Source of the DNA: Gorillibacterium sp.
GTDB taxonomy: Bacteria > Bacillota > Bacilli > Paenibacillales > NBRC-103111
Direction: 5' to 3'
Assembly: GCA_014380705.1 (NCBI GenBank)
Contig: JACMJI010000118.1
Location: forward strand, 1-6,980
DNA: 6,980 bases
Position numbers and translations under genes: made by a program. This document shows positions 5,767 to 6,980 of this stretch, piece after piece (positions within the stretch are counted from its first letter, which is position 1; each line of letters begins with the position of its first letter). The notes under the pieces are model-generated. The model searched no databases. It was not told where the DNA came from and saw nothing but the letters and a program-made list of their open reading frames with translations.

Positions 5767-6384
5767 ATGAATTGCTTTCAGGTACAAGAACATCTTGGGA
5801 TATATGATGAGCTGCCTGACGACGAACCAAGGAAGGCGCAGATCAATGAACACATAAAGGAATGTGAAGCCTGCGCTGAAGAATATCTATTCTGGAAGGA
5901 TAGCTTCGAGCTAATAGAGGCGGTTTCTTTCTCCGAGGAGCGGGATGAGCCCGCGGTGCAAAAGCCGTTTAGTGGTCAGGTTATGGCTCAAATTTATCGT
6001 GCTGAATCCTGGCGGACCCCCATTAATCATAAAACGTACTCTTTACCAAATGGTACACGTCGGAAGCTTTTTGGGATTATCTCATTTTGTTTAGCGTTAT
6101 TTATCGTCAGTTTTATCTATTCCACCTTCCAGAAATCAAATCCTGATGTTGTGCAAGCGAATAGCTCTTCACTTTTTGGTTTTCACCAATCAGCAAGCTT
6201 TACGGGTACAACAGATGTAGATTCCTTGCCTCGCTCGGCGGTGGCTAGTGTGAATTCGATGGTGATGGAGCAGATCAAGTTTGGTCAGTTTGACAAATCA
6301 CCCGAATACTGGATTGTATTCTCCTTGCTAGGGCTGGTTTGTGCCTTGTTGATTATGAACTGGCTTTCGCGAACCCATTCATAA
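5767..6384 (+). CDS. Probable membrane-anchored zinc-finger anti-sigma factor
   Basis: This 205-residue protein most likely binds and inhibits the sigma factor encoded immediately upstream. Its N-terminus carries a ZAS-type (zf-HC2) motif, H29-x3-C33-x2-C36 in EHIKECEAC, with C3 or H9 available as a further zinc ligand. A first hydrophobic segment (about 101-119) follows the basic TRRK. A second (about 181-200) lies near the C-terminus, leaving a polar Ser/Gln-rich loop of about 60 residues (120-180) that would face outside. Both ends would then be cytoplasmic. Single-pass RsiW-like anti-sigmas are more familiar, so the second segment is a distinguishing trait. AAGGAG (5754-5759) is 7 nt before the ATG. 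By analogy, release could come from regulated proteolysis or a sensed envelope signal; the sequence does not say which. A long terminator follows. Confidence 0.85.
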   Translation: MNCFQVQEHLGIYDELPDDEPRKAQINEHIKECEACAEEYLFWKDSFELIEAVSFSEERDEPAVQKPFSGQVMAQIYRAESWRTPINHKTYSLPNGTRRKLFGIISFCLALFIVSFIYSTFQKSNPDVVQANSSSLFGFHQSASFTGTTDVDSLPRSAVASVNSMVMEQIKFGQFDKSPEYWIVFSLLGLVCALLIMNWLSRTHS

Positions 6385-6437
6385 TCATCAGGATGCCTTA
6401 GAAAAGAGCTTAACGTATAATTAACCCTAGAAGAAGC

Positions 6438-6493
6438 AGCCCTAAACCCATGGAATTCTTAGCTGAGAATTCCATGGGTTTAGGGCTTTTTTT
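6438..6493 (+). terminator. Long perfect hairpin terminator of the sigma/anti-sigma operon
   Basis: A perfect 22-bp stem (6438-6459 with 6466-6487) closes a 6-nt loop (TAGCTG) and ends in seven Ts (6487-6493). The stem contains two nested palindromes, CCATGG and GAATTC. It lies about 50 bases after the anti-sigma stop and closes that transcription unit. It is unusually long for an intrinsic terminator. Confidence 0.93.
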
Positions 6494-6652
6494 GACATTG
6501 CGCGCCTAGCCAAGCTAGGCACAACTAATTGATGAAAGATCAATCGAAGTCGATTGACGTACGAAAAGCTGTATTTAGCAACCTCGAATTACGGATGAAT
6601 AAGACGGAATCGAAAACAAGAATTTATAAGTTTTTGGGTTATCCTTTCTAGA
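6494..6652. other. Gene-free stretch with two small hairpins
   Basis: I see no gene here. GCCTAGC-CAA-GCTAGGC (6504-6520) is a perfect 7-bp hairpin without a T-tract. TCAATCG-AAGT-CGATTGA (6540-6557) is another 7-bp hairpin. TTGACA at 6492-6497 overlaps the terminator tail and has no matching -10 box. Confidence 0.4.
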
Positions 6653-6750
6653 ATTTTACCGCGAAAGCGAGAATTCTGTATGATTATTCGTACAGAATCG
6701 TCCATTTTACCGCGAAAGCGAGAATTCTGTATGATTATTCGTACAGAATC
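6653..6750. repeat. Perfect 47-bp tandem direct repeat, each unit with two hairpins
   Basis: Positions 6653-6699 are repeated exactly at 6704-6750, separated by GTCC (period 51). Each unit begins ATTTTACCGCGAAAGCGAG, containing CGC-GAAA-GCG (a GNRA-type tetraloop). It continues with a stem of ATTCTGTATGA against TCGTACAGAAT around a TTAT loop: 11 pairs including one U-G wobble. Perfect identity suggests recent duplication or strong constraint. The period is a multiple of three, so reading frames stay open through it, but none has an RBS. Confidence 0.85.
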
Positions 6751-6980
6751 TCTCTCCCCCCGATCCAAGCAACCCCAATCGGGACTCGCAGATGTGCCGA
6801 TTTATCCACATTCTAATATGCCTCTGGCTAATGCCTGCAATTTCTCTCCCCCACCAGATTGCGACTATGCTTCACCCAACTTTCCGATACTTTTGACGAG
6901 TTATGTTCATTATTGAGTATCGTTCGTTTTTCTTGCTTCATTAGAATGTATAACGAATAGATAAGGTTTTTTCTGATTCC
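6751..6980. other. Gene-free right end with small repeats and partial similarity to the small RNA locus
   Basis: There is no convincing gene; an open frame from 6680 to 6916 starts inside the tandem repeat and lacks an RBS. TCTCTCCCCC occurs at 6751-6760 and 6843-6852. ACATTCTAAT (6808-6817) and ATTAGAATGT (6940-6949) form a perfect 10-bp inverted repeat enclosing 142 bp, without an obvious target-site duplication. From 6841 onward, short blocks (TTTCTCTCC, ACTATG, TTGAGTATCG, GAATGTATAA, TTCTGATTCC) recur in the order seen at 4294-4399. Confidence 0.45.
6944..6980 (+). repeat. Short dispersed repeat, copy 2, cut by window end
   Basis: GAATGTATAA (6944-6953) and TTCTGATTCC (6971-6980) match copy 1 at 4364-4399 in order, orientation and spacing (one base longer). 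Whether the hairpin pair that follows copy 1 also follows here cannot be seen. Confidence 0.5.

Noticed and set aside
6492..6520. TTGACA after the long terminator as a promoter
   Set aside because: It overlaps the terminator T-tract and there is no -10-like hexamer at 16-18 nt; the spacing falls in a GC-rich hairpin.
6680..6916. 78-codon plus-strand open frame
   Set aside because: It starts inside the 47-bp tandem repeat, stays open only because the 51-bp period is a multiple of three, has no RBS, and its sequence looks like no protein I recognise.

Overview
The window looks like chromosomal DNA of a low-to-mid GC Firmicute of the order Bacillales, most probably Paenibacillus or a close relative. 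This is inferred from the trpB-trpA-hisC-tyrA order (the tail of the Bacillus-type aromatic amino acid supraoperon), AGGAGG-type ribosome binding sites, a consensus sigma-A promoter, U-tract terminators and an ECF sigma/anti-sigma pair. No database search was possible, so the genus is a guess.

Positions 1-4215 are one co-directional operon tail. It holds trpB (5' end cut by the window edge), trpA (4-nt ATGA overlap), hisC (after a short gap with a good RBS) and tyrA (sharing one base with the hisC stop). TrpA and TrpB form tryptophan synthase. HisC transaminates imidazole-acetol phosphate and, in this operon context, probably also phenylpyruvate or 4-hydroxyphenylpyruvate. TyrA makes 4-hydroxyphenylpyruvate and carries a C-terminal ACT domain. 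A terminator whose loop contains the tyrA stop codon closes the operon. The aroE gene that follows tyrA in Bacillus subtilis is absent.

Positions 4216-5180 form a gene-poor stretch of about 970 bases that is rich in structure. It begins with a cre-like site, a perfect TTGACA-N17-TATAAT promoter and a strong intrinsic terminator about 50 bases beyond the start site. Together they predict a small RNA of about 70 nt with a CU-rich unpaired segment. Next come two adjacent hairpins with complementary loop or bulge sequences, then four copies of a palindromic element (TAACGG-N9-CCGTTA) spaced 50, 61 and 50 bases apart. After these lies a start-less, protein-like minus-strand reading frame that may be a gene remnant.

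Positions 5099-6493 hold a second transcription unit. It has a candidate ECF-type promoter overlapping a CCGNCGG repeat pair, an ECF sigma factor gene, its probable membrane-bound zinc-finger anti-sigma factor gene (4-nt gap), and a very long perfect terminator hairpin.

Positions 6494-6980 contain no convincing gene. They hold small hairpins, a perfect 47-bp tandem duplication whose units each fold into a GNRA-type mini-hairpin plus an 11-bp hairpin, and a terminal segment. That segment shares several collinear short blocks with the small RNA locus and the sequence just after it, suggesting a dispersed repeat or a decayed second copy.
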